Assembly (NCBI GenBank): GCA_021234155.1
Contig: JAJEKV010000395.1
Coordinates: forward strand, 1 to 64,000
Direction of reading: 5' to 3'
DNA length: 64,000 nt
Source: Isoetes taiwanensis
Taxonomy: Eukaryota; Streptophyta; Lycopodiopsida; Isoetales; Isoetaceae
The notes under the pieces are model-generated. The model worked only from the letters and a program-made list of their open reading frames with translations, did not search any database and was not told where the DNA came from. Below, in pieces: positions 1 through 11,399 of the stretch. The translations under genes were made by a program, and so were the position numbers. The stretch's first letter is position 1. Each line of letters begins with the position of its first letter.

Positions 1-582
1 TTGATCATGAGTGCGACTGGCTTCGTCGGCACCGCCAACATAGTTTTGGTTTTACCAAGATCGGGCGGCCCATCTGGATAAGTGGTGGTCTAGCTTAGCA
101 TCATTATCTCGGCTGTTCATGATTCTCAAGAGCGTGATGGAACTCCTGGAAGGGGCAGGTTTATGGAGGATGTTCCATCGATGGACAACAAGGTCGCCAG
201 GCGATGGCAGCGACCGTCCTATACAGGAATTCCCACCGCCGCAGCTATCAGTACTTCACAACCAGCTTGGTCGAAGATCACCAGCAAAGAGGGTACATGA
301 ATGGCCTGCTCTCTCGTGGGCTGCCGCTGGAATGAAACCTATATCCGCGGGTTGGAACAAGCGACATGGCCGAAACCATCTACCATACTCTTCTGGATCT
401 GCTTCATGAGCATTTCAAGGGGAGGAAGACAAATGGAAGCAGCAGCTATCTAATTTGCGACCTTAGGGAGACAAACCCCACTCGAGACTATGACGTCAAG
501 TGGATTAATTCGGGACAGCCGGCTGGAAATATTATTGAAAATCCCGATTGAGGTGGAGTTTGGTTTTGTTTAATTGCAGCTT

Positions 583-650
583 ATTTCGCGAAGTCGAGAA
601 AACTTCAAGTTTTTCAATTTGTTACTTCCTTTACTTCGCGAAGCCGAGAA
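583..650 (+). repeat. Short direct repeat containing TTCGCGAAG palindrome
   Basis: A TTCGCGAAG-centred block followed by C/TCGAGAA occurs at about 585-600 and again at about 635-650. Each copy is itself palindromic over TTCGCGAA. No function is evident. Confidence 0.5.
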
Positions 651-1571
651 TATTTCTCAAGTTTTTTCGAAGTTACTATTGTGAATTTGAAGTTTCAATC
701 GAAGTTCGATTATTGTTACGATTCTAATTCGCTTACGTTGCTGAGATAATGCGTAATGAAAATTCGTAGTAAGCATACCGCTTACAAATGTAGCAACTCG
801 GGTGCCAATGATCCCGCATTTGATCCCTACGAACCGGTCATGGTCGCACAAACCCAACCGATCCACCGGCCCGCCGGAAACATTTGACAAATGGCGGCCA
901 GCCGCCATCACCCACACGCCCCCGGTATCAACAACACCCCGCGCATCCCTAAGCTACGCCAGTAACCGGCGCCCGCAGCTACAGCCTCATATTGACGGTG
1001 CCCGCACCGGATCCGGCCAATACATGGTCCCTGGTGGCAACACGGTCAACGTTCCTCATGCCCCACTCCCCAGCCTTTGAGTCCGTCCGCCTTGGGAAAC
1101 CAAAGGTCTATGCCACGAAAGCCGACCCCCGATCCAGCCATCACAAAGGGGAAGCTCATAATGGTGAAAAGGTCGACGCTGGTTTATGAGCACCCAGACT
1201 TTGGGCAAACACAACACCATCACAGACTAATTACCAGTACAAAGCGCCATCATAACGAAATACAATCATTGCTAAGCCATATCGACCAAGAATATGAGAC
1301 GTATAGTGGTTGTCCTTTGACTGGCCCCTGCCTTTGGCGAATCCCTCTTTGCCATTCACGGCCCGATGTGCTTACTTAACTATCCGAAACCTCCAATTTT
1401 AACCCGACATCCGGAGCAAGTTTCATCATGAAAGCTATGGACGACAAATACTTTGGTGAACAAGAAGAGTGATTTTGCCGCGGATAGTCAAAATTGTGTG
1501 AATATTGTAATCGAACTTCTGAACACATGTATTGACCATTTTGTAAATGAATATACTTGTATATTGAAAGA

Positions 1572-1735
1572 TGCCTTTCTCGACTCACCTAGTCGAAAGG
1601 CATGCTTGTCGTGTTGATGAAATGCTTGTACAATCTATTATGATAATATTTCAGATATTGGGTTTCACGGGACTTTCACCGACCAGTCGAGAAAGGCATG
1701 CTAGTTGTTCGTTGACAAAAGCATTTGTATAAGCG
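1572..1735. repeat. Repeated inverted motif TGCCTTTCTCGACT
   Basis: TGCCTTTCTCGACT at 1572-1585 forms a hairpin with AGTCGAAAGGCA just downstream (to 1602). It is also a perfect 14-bp inverted match to AGTCGAGAAAGGCA at 1685-1698. The sequence after each right arm (about 40 bp ending near CTTGTA / TTTGTA) is also similar, so the right arm and its flank are directly duplicated. Confidence 0.55.
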
Positions 1736-2699
1736 TGTGTGATTGGATACAGCCATATTCTAATGAGAATGGTTGTACTTTTGATTCTTTATAATTTTTC
1801 GACCGGCTGACCGAAAAGACACTACCGGCGTCATTGGATGCGGCCATGGAATGAATGTTCTGGATTGTAATTTGATTTCAACGTTCTTTGGACTAATGAC
1901 ACCGTGGTGTTAATCCATACTCTCCTTGCTCCGGTGGCCCGTGCACGTATCAGACACCGGCCGCGGATCCCTCGGGGCATCACAGACCGGGCTCCAAAGC
2001 GCACGGATCCCGCCAAGGAAGAAGAAATACCGTTTCCGGCATGCATCCGATCCACGCTACACTCTTTGCCCTTTGGGGAAGCGTTTTCATAATTCGTGAG
2101 GTTGCGCTACACACCGGGAATAAAGAACAAACGAAGAACAAAGAGAAAGTCCGTGAAGCTCAAAGGCATATTGCAAGCATTGCATAACATCCACGGAGGT
2201 TGGGGGGAAGGAGCATTCGGGATGAAAGGCGCAAGGGAGCGCAGTGGAGAAGTCGGTGGACAAAGTCGGCCGCCTTAGCTCCGTGAGGCACCTCCACGGA
2301 GGCATTCCACACTCTTCAGGTTGCCCAAGGCTGGATCGCATGAAGAAGCCACAAGTTAATCCCCTAAGGTGGACCACCTACCAAGATGATGTGGATCGTG
2401 GTGACGCTAAAGACCGCCATGGTCTCGCAACCCATGTAAAAAAATACATTGTATCCGCTCAATTTATTAATAAAAAATTTTTCAACTACATCTTTGGTTT
2501 CAAACTTTAATGAATTTCCTTTGTTTCAGTTGCATTGTTTTGTTCTCACTTCATGAACCTGGGAAAATCGCAAAGCGGCCTGGATTCCCGTGAGTTTTAT
2601 TCAAAATTGAATTAAGGATAGTTTTTCGGTCGGGTGCTACTTTTATGTAAATTAACCGGTTCAAAAAAAATGGGGAATGGAATGAGTCCCACTTTTAAT

Positions 2700-4275
2700 T
2701 AAATACGGACTTGTAATGTGCTTTATGAAAGATGCTCGGTTTACAAAATAAACCAAAGCCAACCATTTGATAGTAGTATTCTGTTCGCAATGCCCTCTCC
2801 CCAACATTGTTTGTTTTACATTGATCAATTGGAGAGCCGGCTTGTCGATAATGGGGCTACCTGTGTCACCTTTCTACCGGATCATCAAACAATTAATATA
2901 TGCTGATGATGTGGACCTCCTCTAGCTTACACACGGCCGGACGCAACTTGTTTATCCCGATGCCCCGGACACATTTTGTCAAGCAACCTGATATGCGGCC
3001 AATCCTACAAGACTAAGGTGGTTTTCATATCATCATCTTCGGCAGTAGAGGATCCCTCCTTCCTCTAGAGGCGGGGAATGTAGGCAGCATCCATACAAAT
3101 ATTTGGGAGTGGGTTTCGGCCTACCATAATGGGACACATCCATACTAAGTACGAAGTTACTTCAAGGGTCGGAAAGCACCATATGCATTGCAAAACAATA
3201 GTCATAGGAGCTGAAGTTGTATGATTGGACCCATCAGTCCACACTGTTCAAAGTCTTAGTGGAGCTGTCGCCCTTTTATCTGAGGGTGGAAGTATGGGGC
3301 TGATAGTATCCCTCGCTACTTGGAATGACTTGGAGGTGCGAGTAAAGCCTTCTTGAAATACGAACACTAGGGGTGAAGTCCACAGTCCCATATCAAATTC
3401 TACCACAGAGCTTGAGGATTCTTGCTCTTGTAGGGCGGCCCTTGATCGCCACATTGTCTTTTTAGCGGTGGTCAACATAGACGATGCCTGCGTCTCCCAA
3501 AAACTAGCTTATATCATGGCAATGGGGCCCTAACGCCAATAAGGCCTGGGTTTAGGGAAAGAGAGTTTCAATGGATGGTTAGATGAATGCAGTATGTGTG
3601 CTGCTATGCAACATCAGAGAACCGTGACGCCATAGCTTGAGGTAATATCTTGACGCTGTTTCATCGCCAGCCAGATGCGCCTTTAAATGTCAAGACAAGA
3701 CACTACCGCCACATAAATCCTTAACATTGGAACGAGGCCCACAATGCTACTCAAGCACCCACTTGCCCACGAAAAGACGCGCGCACTCATTGCCTCCATT
3801 CGCCGCGAGGGGCATCATCTTCGGAATTGAGACAAAGTGTGATGGATTGGTGAGCCACGTTAGGGCCGAGCTCATCACCGCCGCCAAATGGGAGATGAAT
3901 CTCATACCCTTCAAGTTGCCTAAAGCTATGATCAAACCGACGCTTATTTTTGTTGGTCGCCCCCGGCGCTACATGTGATATTGAGCACGGCATCCGTAGA
4001 CGGAGGATGCTAGGATCATACCTTCGGGAGGTCATGGACATGCGAGATCAGCTATGTGTCCTCGGCACGACTTGACATGTACATACACATTTATTTCATG
4101 ATGATGTATACCATGCGGTTTGTAAACATTCTTATCGCCAACGGTTTTCCTCGAAACCTTCTGGTGGGTTTTTAACTTGACAGTAATAAGTTTGTCGCTT
4201 CTTTCCGGGTCCCATAGGCCGATTGGTCTCAAAGTGACTATAAAAACTATTCTATTCTATTCTATTCTATTCTCT
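2700..4275 (+). mobile_element. Decayed LINE (non-LTR retrotransposon), copy 1, 3' part
   Basis: The segment encodes the downstream half of a LINE ORF2, broken by stops and frameshifts. In frame from 2881 it reads IIKQLIYADDVDLL; YADD (2899-2910) is the reverse transcriptase catalytic motif C. Just upstream, in another frame, FYIDQLES matches the residues that usually follow the RT GxxQGCPLSP motif. Further on, frames around 3000-3500 resemble the post-RT region of the fuller copy at 30780-34425. The 3' end (3838-4275) is colinear with the minus-strand copy at 10111-10600 and ends in an AGGCC-GATT-GGTCT hairpin and an (ATTCT)n tail. No intact ORF remains. Confidence 0.85.
4249..4275 (+). repeat. 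(TATTC)n microsatellite tail of LINE copy 1
   Basis: About five copies of the pentanucleotide follow directly after the conserved LINE 3' sequence. The plus-strand position and polarity fit a retrotransposon tail rather than an independent microsatellite. Confidence 0.75.
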
Positions 4276-4304
4276 ATACGGGTTCACTTAAGATTTTAGA
4301 TTTT

Positions 4305-4385
4305 GAGATACGGAGACTCGAACCTCTATCAAAATAATTCAATATTCTAATAAGAACGCTTTAACTAATGCTACCAGCAAATTAA
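4305..4385 (-). repeat. tRNA-like sequence, probably SINE relic
   Basis: On the minus strand, TGGTAGCATTAGTTAAAGCG (4357-4376) resembles a Pol III A box and GGTTCGAGTCTCC (4312-4324) a B box. The spacing between them is longer than the canonical tRNA value but within the range of a tRNA with a variable arm. No convincing acceptor stem closes the structure, so a functional tRNA gene is unlikely. It sits 30 bp downstream of a LINE tail. Confidence 0.4.
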
Positions 4386-4399
4386 CGTGACTCTATATA

Positions 4400-4929
4400 T
4401 ATATCACTCTATATATCACTCTTGTCTGGAGCCGTTGATCACAGGAATATACCATGATATTCCTCCAATCAATGGTCCACGTTTTTTGGCACACACAATC
4501 AAAAGACAAATGCAATGGTGCAAATATTCGAATATATTTCAAAGGTCCAAGAACTCTATTCCATCAGAACTTTATATTACAAACAGTCCAACATGAAAAT
4601 ATATACAAGCGCGCGCAAGATTCCCGCATAGAACCAACAAAGCATTGCACAATGCCCAATGCATCTAAGCATGGCGCCCATCACCACGGCGTGACTCGCC
4701 ATCGCGGTGCCTATCATGGCGCCCTCGGGGCTTCAAGATCACGCTCTCTCTAATAAGTAGGCCCGCACCGCAGTATTGAGATGCGAAAAAAGAATGCTGG
4801 TATCAAACGCCATCTCTCTTTGGGCAGCGATGTGCGGCATGCAACGCGGCATCAATTTGTTCAAGTGTACTTTGTCTGCAAAGCCTTGGGTTGTTCATCG
4901 CAAGACACACGCCACGAATTGCGTTTTCA
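4400..4929. other. Unassigned sequence, starts with TATA-rich simple repeat
   Basis: 4388-4425 is a short AT-rich repeat (CTCTATATATATATCA type). The rest holds only short frames with no recognised similarity. Confidence 0.35.
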
Positions 4930-5650
4930 TAGATCCCTTAGTTCCTCAGCAAATGTGAGACCATCAACTCCAACAGCATGTCCACTCTCAGACACAACTG
5001 CAGACTCCTGTACAGATTGAGCCTCCTCAGAGTCATCGCTAATGACTATAAGCTCTGCATTTCGTGCTCTTCCTTGCTCTATCCTATTGTCACCTGTTAC
5101 AAACCAAGCCGCAAGTCAGCCATCAAGAGGACGAGTAACGTGCATACAGACAATTACAACCACATCAAGCGACATCAAAGTCATTATCATGCAAATCTAA
5201 TGGAATAAAATCTGCAAATGGGTGCAGGGCTCTTGGCTGACGGCTGCACTCCAGTACTGCGTAAATGAACTCCCGTCTAACGCTTTGCTGCTCTCTCGTA
5301 CTTGCCTTCTACATCATCAAATTCTGCAGTCTCATCCCACAGACGCTTTCGCCTCTTTCCAACCCGCTCAACTGGTACTATTCCTGGGTGCGACCCAAAT
5401 AATGCCATTCGAACATCCTTGTAAGTGCAGCGCTGCGGGTCTAACATAATCCCGGATTTTGCTTGAACTCTCTCTCGGGGCATACGGCGGATTATTAGGT
5501 AGCACCCAACTTAACCTGGCGAGCCTCGAACTTGCTCGTTCAATCATAGCTTTGGCCAGGTATGCACAAGCCGAGGCAGTCCCCGAATCTTCCACGGTGA
5601 TAAGACACATAATGGAGCGCCTTGTCCATGAGATTGCCATTGTGAAGCAA
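4930..5650 (-). pseudogene. Decayed unidentified coding sequence
   Basis: Two overlapping minus-strand frames (5640-5368 and 5483-5277) read as one protein if a frameshift near 5470 is allowed, giving a stretch with ACAYLAKAMIERASS, SWVLPNN and GKRRKRLWDET. After a further break, a frame from about 5130 to the stop near 4931 reads LAAWFVTGDNRIEQGR, an acidic SDDSEE run and a terminal TFAEELRDL. The charged, serine-acid-rich tail and placement among dead elements suggest the 3' half of a DNA transposase (hAT-type was considered), but no diagnostic catalytic or dimerisation motif was found. Identity is left open. Confidence 0.35.
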
Positions 5651-5659
5651 TCACGTGCT

Positions 5660-6330
5660 TCACCTCCCTAACGCCATAAAGAGCGTAAAGCTCCTTGCCA
5701 AGATCCAATTGCGGCCCGGTGGACGTTATGCATGTGTGCCTGAAAATGAAGCTTGCCTAAATCCTTTGAAGGGCAAGAGTAGCCCTAAGGCCTTCAAAGC
5801 AATGCGGCTTTGAGCCTCGCAATGCTTTACATAAGATCATAGCACCGGGTGGCCTGGGGTATTCCATCAAGAAAATTTTTAATCCTCACATTGAGGTTGG
5901 CGAGGGTGTTTTCGCATTTGAGCGCATGACAGCACGAATGTGAAGGTGGTCCAAAGATGAACCACGTTCCAAAGCCACCACCCCCGGAGGTGCAATTCTC
6001 CTTCGGGAATAGGATCATTCGATCGTGAAGTGCGATGGGGGCGTCACACCCTCCAAAGACAATTGTGCCCGCGTGTCTAAGTGGAATGGAAGATCAGCGC
6101 TTCTTCTCCCGTCCACCACCTATATCCAGGGGCCAACATGCTCCTCTATCTTGAGGCGGTCTTGCTACCTCTCCCCTCTCCCTCTTCCCTTCCTCGGCCT
6201 CTGCACGTACCTCTACTTGCTCTCTTTGTATTTGTGGCTCATCCTCGAGAAACATCATCGGTAAGAGCAGTGACCACCCAATAGATTCACTAATGCAAGG
6301 AGGCAATCTGCGCTACCACCTAAGCCTCTG
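5660..6330. other. Unassigned sequence
   Basis: Short frames only (for example minus 6018-5827 with HALKCENTLANLNVRIKNFL). The sequence may continue the decayed coding segment to its left on the minus strand, but nothing diagnostic is visible. Confidence 0.3.
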
Positions 6331-6336
6331 CCTGCC

Positions 6337-7236
6337 TTGCCGACTCGCCCCCCCTACCACCTCTTCCCTTTGGCGGATCGTCTCACATCGAGGAGCCCTT
6401 GCCCCCATTCACACGTCTTCAAACAACTGCGGGCGACCTCAATAGGCGGGTTGTTGGGCTTCCACAAGCGACTTCAGCCCTCAATCACAACACACGGGTT
6501 TACGGGCCCCAATTCTATCTGCACAAGCTGGGAGGATTCACTTCCACATCCACCTCCACGGCTTTGCACAAAGGGTGCGCAAGAAGATCCCATCGTCTTT
6601 GCATCGCCCCATGTCACTTCTGCGTTTTCTCATGCCTCCCCATCTTCTCTCCTTGCGCTGGCTTTCTGGGAGGCGTCCACAATGCATCAAAGAATGGAAA
6701 ACCTGAGCACGAATCTTCTTGCACGCAATGCGCAAGCCCCACTCTCTATACCGCCCTCAGAAGGGGGTTTTAAAACCCTCACTTTCAATCTCGCTGATTC
6801 CTCGGATACATACTCTTTTACGCCCTCAAAGCAAGCAACCTCCACCTGCAAAAACACCACGACCAAATTCGTCCCGGAGAAGAGGGGCCTCACCCATAGC
6901 CTCCATCACGATTTGCGGATGCACCTGACTCTCTTATGCACTTGCTTTTTTGCACCCACACTCCCTGCACAAATTCGCTTTCACTCACACCAACTGCAGA
7001 AGCCGCTCAGATCCTCCGCCTCCAAAACGCCTGTCTGTGGTCGACCAGACTTCCATTTTTACATGCACCCTACTTTTAGAATGTCACATGCCCGAAATCC
7101 TAACCTTTACATACCCCCAAAAAAACCACACTTTGCTTCAACACCCAAGAAAAGAAACTTCCTCCCAAACAGCTCTCATGTGGCAAAATTTGGCAAAATA
7201 TACCGTTTTGCATACAATACTATACAAGAATCATAG
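6337..7236 (+). other. Long ORF (299 codons), probably not a gene
   Basis: This is the second longest open frame of the window, but its translation is rich in Pro, Ser, Thr and His with no hydrophobic core, domain or signal peptide. The plus strand is strikingly poor in G and rich in C and A from about 6160 to 7260, and a second plus frame is also open over long stretches (6399-6773, 6950-7450). Low G content removes TAG and TGA codons, which explains the openness without selection. A lineage-specific or UTR-derived ORF cannot be excluded. Confidence 0.3.
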
Positions 7237-7449
7237 CCAAAACCATTGCCAGAATACACCAACCCAATACGAAACTCAAAACGGCACATATAATAACGTG
7301 CTTTTTTTTTCTATTGAATCTATGTTTTTTTTTTTAATAATAACCTATTCAAATGTTTTAGGGGTATGGTCTAGGGTCTCAGGGATAGTGATTTATGCAT
7401 CTATATCAAATCCCCCTGGAACCCCCTGTTATTGTGCTAGTAAGGCCTG

Positions 7450-8857
7450 AGATAAGGATTGTCCAATATGGTTAGGGGTGGCACTCTCTGATGTTACAAC
7501 CACCATGCCTGATGGAGAGAGGAGTTGCGTCCTGGATTCCAAATTCAATATTGGGAGCCCATTGGAAGGCACAAGAAGGGCAACTTGAAGGAGCAATACA
7601 CCCACTGTTGGGAGAAGAAGTGGAGGGCAAATCATGCTGATCTCGAAGGAGGGAATTGGTGGAGTGTGTGGTATGGTCATATCCAACTTGTCACATTTCA
7701 AAGGACAGGACCCACAAGATCCCCAAAAGGGAGATGGACAAAGCCATGAGCAACCTCCATGCTATAGCACTATATGAGGGTAGATAATATTGAGAAGCTT
7801 GAAAACTTTCTAAACTCGTGGTTTGTAAAATTTATGAGGAAAACAAGTGACCCAATTCTTGATGTATGATGTGTAATTCTATTCAAGCATTCAATTCAAT
7901 TTTTTTTTTCTTTTAGTATGAGTTCCATTTTCAGCATGAGACCCAAATGTCAAAATCCGACCCACTTTAATTAAATGCGACTTAAAGGACTTTGTCTACT
8001 TCATAAAATAAAGAACAATAGATTGATTATCTTTAGTAAATTTATCCTAGTGTCTGGTAAATAAGGCACTGCCCAAAAAGGCATTGCAAAAGAAGTGCTA
8101 CCATATCTGTCTAACATTCCTAAGGCATTGCTTGGAGGGTTACTGTTGGATAGTATGAAATCCTAATGTGTCAACGAGTTGTATAAGGTTTGTGTTTGGA
8201 AAGCGGCATTTTGCATTTGTGGAAGGACATTGGCATGTTGCCTAAGAAGGATCAGAGCAGAGGAGGCTAGATGATTTACGAGTAAAACCTTCATGTGCGT
8301 GCTTGGACAGGCATGGTTGAGAAGTTTTGTTCGAAAAGGCTACTCGTTTATGAATCTTCAATGTTGGGCATACCCATAGTGATACATGTGTTTCTGTTGA
8401 TGAAGGTAATAATTGTTCTTAATGATATTCTAGTTACATTCTAAGTCTTTGGACACGTCAGAATGCATGCCGAAACTAGGTTTTTTGCCACGACAAGTAT
8501 GTTGTATGGATTCCACCGAATTTGACTGGAGCAATCCATAGTGACTGGGCACCCATTTCCAATGGCATAGGAAAACTTTGGTGATGTTTTTAGCATTTGT
8601 TGTCCTTTTTTTGCCGTTTTTCTATTTTTCTGGCTGCTTTCTGGTGTGTGTGTTGGGGTGGGGGGATAATGAAGTTCTTAGCACCACAAATCAATGCTTA
8701 AGGCTTTATATATTAGGTTATCTTAGAGTTTTATAACAACTTTCTTTTAAGTTTCATGAAGTCAAAAAAGACTTTTGAAGTTGGTGTTGAAAATTCCATA
8801 TAAAATCCTTCATTGAGAATTGTTTCCTACTTTGCCAAATTATAGAGGAGATGATTA
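7450..8857. other. Gene-free spacer
   Basis: No coding potential or repeat structure of note. About 60 bp around 7960-8020 (ACCCACTTTAATTAAAT and following) resembles 2690-2750 next to LINE copy 1, so an old element fragment is likely present. Confidence 0.4.
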
Positions 8858-9726
8858 TTGAGAAATGCAAAGAAAAAAGGAAAGACATTTTGGAATTCAT
8901 GTTACTCATTCAATGATATCTCCTTAAACATGGCCACTACTTGGAACATTGAAGGACGTAGTGATGGTTTATCATTGAGACACTTCCATGCAATCTTCAA
9001 GTATTGAACCACCTCTTGTTGGTACTTTGACCATCTAATGTCAGCATCAACAACTTCTAGTATCCTGTTTTGTTCCACCATTGCCTTTGCCCATCCAGCC
9101 AAATTTGTGTCACCAAATTCATCATATTTTTCTGTAGCACGTTTTCGACTAATGAGCTCCAAAAGTACGACACCATAGCTATAGGTGTCTCCACTAGTGG
9201 TACATCGAAAGCTTTGGTAGTACTCTGGAGGCACATAGCCAGGAGTTCCAGTAAGTATTGTTACACTCACATGTGTATCAACAACATTAATGACTCTAGC
9301 CATTCCAAAATCTGAAATCTTTGCGACCATCTCGTTGTTGAGAAGAACATTGCTAGACTTGAAATCACGATGGATGATATGCGGGATACAATTATGATGT
9401 AAGAAAGCAAGTCCACGAGCAGAGTCCAAGGCAATTTGCTTTCTGAGTTCCCAGGGTAGAGGCAACTTGTTAAGGCCATGCAACAACTGCTCTAGGTTAC
9501 CATCATGCATGAATTCATAGATAAGAAGTCTTTCATCATTTATCTTGCAGTAACCTAGCAGAGGAACAAGGTTATGGTGTCTCACCTGACCAAGGGTATC
9601 CATTTCGGAGACAAACTCGCGGTCCCCTTCACGGCTGAAGTGCATAAGCTTCTTGACGGCCACAATGGTCCCATCTGCAAGGCAAGCCTTATAAACGGTT
9701 CCATAACCCCCACACCCAACAAGGCT
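8858..9726 (-). pseudogene. Partial duplicate of the LRR receptor kinase gene (kinase domain only)
   Basis: The segment is colinear, without indels, with 19912-20780, which covers the 3' UTR start and the kinase domain of the intact receptor gene; I count about ten mismatches in 869 bp. It keeps the glycine loop (GCGGYGTVY), [16 protein letters not shown] and GTPGYVPPE motifs and the natural stop at 8902. Upstream of the glycine loop homology ends abruptly at 9726 and an in-frame stop follows about 10 bp further. There is no start codon, ectodomain or transmembrane segment. About five of the roughly ten differences change an amino acid (for example H to R, G to D, S to P, T to I), as expected if selection has been relaxed. 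It is most simply a truncated segmental duplicate. Confidence 0.9.
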
Positions 9727-10110
9727 AATGACTAATGACTAATGATTAAGTGATCAAATATGCCTAATGACTAAAGATAAAGATGATGTGCACAAAGGAT
9801 AAAATATGGATCATTGGCACAAATTAAGTAGTTCGCATCTAATTTCACACCTTTAAATTGCCCAATTGATAAGATAAGATAAGATCACAAAACATCACAT
9901 CTCCACTATAATTGCCCATTTTATCTTTTGACTCTAATGATCCAAGTGTGGGAAAGGCCCATTGTTGTCCTCTGACTGATATGGTAAAAATTGCATATAG
10001 TTCTTCATTAAAATTTATTTATTCTATTGTTGTTGCCATAAAGAGTTATCAAATACACACTGAAACAAACAGACAAATAATTATGTTGTATCATGTCCCT
10101 TTATTCTAAA
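9727..10110. other. AT-rich spacer with short AATGACT repeats
   Basis: Immediately at the edge of the kinase duplicate lie three tandem AATGACT units and another near 9765. The rest is AT-rich with no gene. Confidence 0.5.
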
Positions 10111-10600
10111 TAGAGAATGAGAATGAGAATGAGAATGATTTTTTTATCGTCCACTGAGGCCAATCGGCCTATGGGACCCACAAGAAGCGCAGCAAACTTA
10201 TTACTGTCCGGGTTAAAAAACCCCCGCCCCGAAGGGTTTTCGAGGGAAAAACCGTGGCAGTAATAAGAATGTTGTCAAACTGTACAAGTATACATCAATG
10301 TATATATATACATGTCAAGTGTGTGCCCGAGGACATAGCTGATCTCGCATGTCCATAACCTCCTGAAGGTATGATCCCAGCACCCGTACGGATGCTGTGC
10401 TCAATATCACATGTAATGGCTGGCCAAGCCTGACCAACTCAGCATAGCGCGTCCGAATTTGATCATATGCTGGGCAACTTTGAAGGGTATGAGATTCATC
10501 CTCAATGACTCCCATTTGGCAGCATTGACAGAGCCTGTCCTGGCGTGGCTCACCAATCCATCTGCCCATCTCAATTCGAAGATGACGTGGCTCTTTATTC
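10111..10600 (-). mobile_element. LINE copy 2, 3' end (minus strand)
   Basis: The minus frame 10569-10315 reads RQDRLCQCCQMGVIEDESHT, then LQSCPAYDQIRTRY, a reverse-transcriptase-associated zinc finger (CxxC then HxxxxC) typical of plant LINE C-termini. Downstream comes the 3' UTR shared with copy 1, the hairpin AGGCC-GATT-GGCCT (plus coordinates 10157-10170) and a hexanucleotide (CATTCT)n tail (10114-10137, seen as GAATGA on plus). It is the best preserved 3' end of this family in the window. Confidence 0.85.
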
Positions 10601-10788
10601 TACATAGAATGAAAACTATGCAAGTTGGTTTTGTCGCAGCAATTGGAGTAAGAGGAGAGGAGTCGTCATCGATCAGTTTCTATATAGCTGTTTCATCACA
10701 GGAACAGTCATCACCTTTGCATGACAATAAGCTTAGCTGTTTCATCACATAAACATTATTGACATATGTCATGAACATACTATTTGCC

Positions 10789-11100
10789 AAGTGAATGACA
10801 TCGTGCTCAGAAATTTGGAACTTCTTAAAGCACCATGAGAGTTTTCTTTACATCAACATTGATATGCATCATGATGGTGTAGAAGAAGGCTTCTATACAA
10901 CAAATTGTGTCAAGATAGTTTTATTTTATAGACTTGGAGATTCTTTTCCAAAAACAGGAGATCTTCGAGATGTTGGTCATGGAAAAGGGAAATATTACTC
11001 TCTTAACATGTGCCAGTGCACAATGGCTAATGTCCAACCTGTTGGAACTGTTTCAATCAAGTGCATTAATCGTACAATATGAATTATTGACTTCAAAAAG
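10789..11100 (+). pseudogene. Class I histone deacetylase (RPD3/HDA-type) pseudogene fragment
   Basis: A plus frame reads [26 protein letters not shown] and then [18 protein letters not shown]. This matches the core of RPD3-type deacetylases, where YIDIDIHHGDGVEEAFYTT and [18 protein letters not shown] are hallmarks. One Gly of HHGDG is missing. Upstream, VNDIVL in another frame fits the preceding family segment. After a gap of about 20 codons relative to the family and a frame change, [14 protein letters not shown] matches the following conserved EMFQPSAVVLQC segment. Segments normally separated by introns are contiguous, so a processed pseudogene is plausible. No flanking HDAC sequence was found. 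Confidence 0.8.
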
Positions 11101-11380
11101 TGATATTTGTTCTGAAACCAGATGCACCTGTATGCACCATTTGAGTATAAGCACGATTCCATTAATTTGAAATTATTCCACATTTCATTTTTTTGAAAAT
11201 GGCAAAAAAATGCGTCTTTCACACTTGATTTTGAGGTTCTTTGGAGTAACAGATAGGATTTTAGCTTCAATTTTCAAAGAATCTGGTTTAAGATTGATTA
11301 AAGCATTAAAATACGAACATAAAATATGCATTCAAAATTAATTTTATGAAAATTTCGCAGAAATATAGTAGAAAAATGGT
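11100..11380. other. AT-rich spacer
   Basis: No coding potential. The minus frame here is an antisense shadow of the deacetylase fragment and its flank. Confidence 0.4.
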
Positions 11381-11399
11381 CTATTTACATGAACTTTAG

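Larger units (their letters stand above)
1..2690. other. Unassigned intergenic DNA with short ORFs
   Basis: No protein family was recognised. Short open frames exist (for example 366-551 plus, 61 codons, ending in GNIIENPD, and 2096-2510 plus), but none has convincing similarity, splice context or length. The base composition is closer to that of the decayed transposon coding regions elsewhere in the window than to the AT-rich spacers, so this may be worn element sequence upstream of the LINE at 2700. That is inference only. Confidence 0.4.

Noticed and set aside
4305-4385. Functional tRNA gene
   Set aside because: A- and B-box-like motifs exist, but the acceptor and T stems do not pair.
6337-7236. 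299-codon ORF as a protein gene
   Set aside because: Compositional skew explains the open frame, another plus frame is open over long parts of it, and no domain or signal is visible.
8902-9663. Functional kinase gene starting at 9663
   Set aside because: That start is a GTG inside the kinase domain. Homology to the parent continues upstream to 9726 and then hits a stop.
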